This document shows positions 63,442 through 64,000 of a stretch of DNA of 64,000 bases, piece by piece. The notes under the pieces are model-generated. The model ran no database searches, was not told the origin of the DNA, and saw nothing but the letters and a program-made list of their open reading frames with translations. The stretch comes from Amphibalanus amphitrite. Taxonomy: Eukaryota > Arthropoda > Thecostraca > Balanomorpha > Balanidae. The stretch spans positions 23,881 through 87,880 of the forward strand of contig NW_024883481.1 in the NCBI RefSeq assembly GCF_019059575.1, written 5' to 3'. Each line of letters begins with the position of its first letter. Position 1 is the first letter of the stretch. The position numbers and the translations under genes are program-made.

Positions 63442-64000
63442 AACGGGGAGCGCAGCGCGTGCGTCATTTACGGAATTATGCAAGTAACAGTCACAAAAGT
63501 AATAGAAATGCTGGATGGAAGCTGGTGGCTGAGCTTATAGTTAAATAGAACACTAGTGAAGTTCAGCGGATGTATGTAAACGAGAGCAATGTTACCGACG
63601 ACATCTCTTTCATTTTCAAACTTCTGAATATCTCACGCATCTAGTTACTTGGCACAGTTCTAAGCTGTTACAAATTAGGTCGGATTTTTTGGAGTTATAT
63701 TGAAATGAAATATAAGTGAGTGATTTGTGCCAGGTTGTAATAACTAGCATTCAGGTCTAGGGGCAGCTTTCTACAAACTAGCACTCAAATTATTTGTCAC
63801 CCTATAATACTAGTAGATAACTTGGCCTTGAGACTTATTTAAACTTATCTCATTATATGCTTATTCGGATGATTATGCGATATTTTGAAGGGTATACGGT
63901 GCTTTATATACCCATATACCCGTTGTTTTATTGAATAAAGGCTTACCTACCTCAAAGGCCGGAAAGGGCTCACTATCGGAGGGACACGACTTAGTAGTGG
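63442..64000. other. Probable GPCR intron reaching the window edge
   Basis: AT-rich sequence without coding signal on either strand. The acceptor side reads CCCGTTTCAG/TGAG on the minus strand. Confidence 0.45.

Noticed and set aside
1-64000. CRISPR arrays, bacterial operons or phage genes
   Set aside because: The tandem repeats have no spacer structure, and the genes are spliced eukaryotic or transposon genes.

Overview
This window is eukaryotic, animal nuclear DNA dominated by transposable elements. Supporting signs are a spliced NUBP2-type gene, one exon of a rhodopsin-family GPCR, a Ty3-type LTR retrotransposon, a Helitron-like rolling-circle element, hAT-type and TTAA-type MITEs, and many mini- and microsatellites. 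An arthropod (perhaps a crustacean) is plausible from the element mix, but this is inference, because no diagnostic host gene fixes the clade.

Layout. 1-2.1 kb: a dispersed repeat ending in a hairpin, then a 0.42 kb direct duplication. 4.96-14.37 kb (minus): one uninterrupted 3,136-codon ORF joining an OTU-type cysteine protease domain, RGG-rich linkers, a Helitron HUH/Y2 Rep domain and a Pif1-type helicase. 15-21 kb: non-coding DNA with small repeats and a decayed minus-strand coding remnant split by a hAT-type MITE that has an 8-bp target duplication. 21.0-31.1 kb: a repeat complex with ~145-bp and 278-bp tandem arrays. An intact LTR retrotransposon (23340-29645) sits in the 278-bp array, flanked by ATAC duplications, and neighbouring units show the empty site. 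31.4-36.0 kb: imperfect inverted repeats enclosing a dead DDX51-like helicase pseudogene.

36.07-56.77 kb (plus): NUBP2, a cytosolic Fe-S cluster assembly P-loop ATPase, in seven coding exons whose phases all join. Its last intron is 16.6 kb and divides the CPNC-x-C cluster-binding motif. The introns hold most members of a set of TTAA-flanked, CCC...GGG-ended MITEs (37.2, 40.7, 43.7, 45.1, 46.1 with a nested one at 46.9; another at 57.9 kb outside the gene). They share a G-run/palindrome/C-run near each end and carry direct repeats of AGGTCA, including exact DR1 and DR4 spacings.

57-62 kb holds minisatellites and otherwise featureless DNA. 62.24-63.44 kb (minus) is the 3' coding exon of an orphan class A GPCR, convergent with NUBP2. 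The host genes do not form a shared pathway. The coherent story is repeated element invasion of introns and flanks. The most unusual objects are the giant OTU-Rep-Pif1 protein and the TTAA MITE set carrying nuclear-receptor-like direct repeats.
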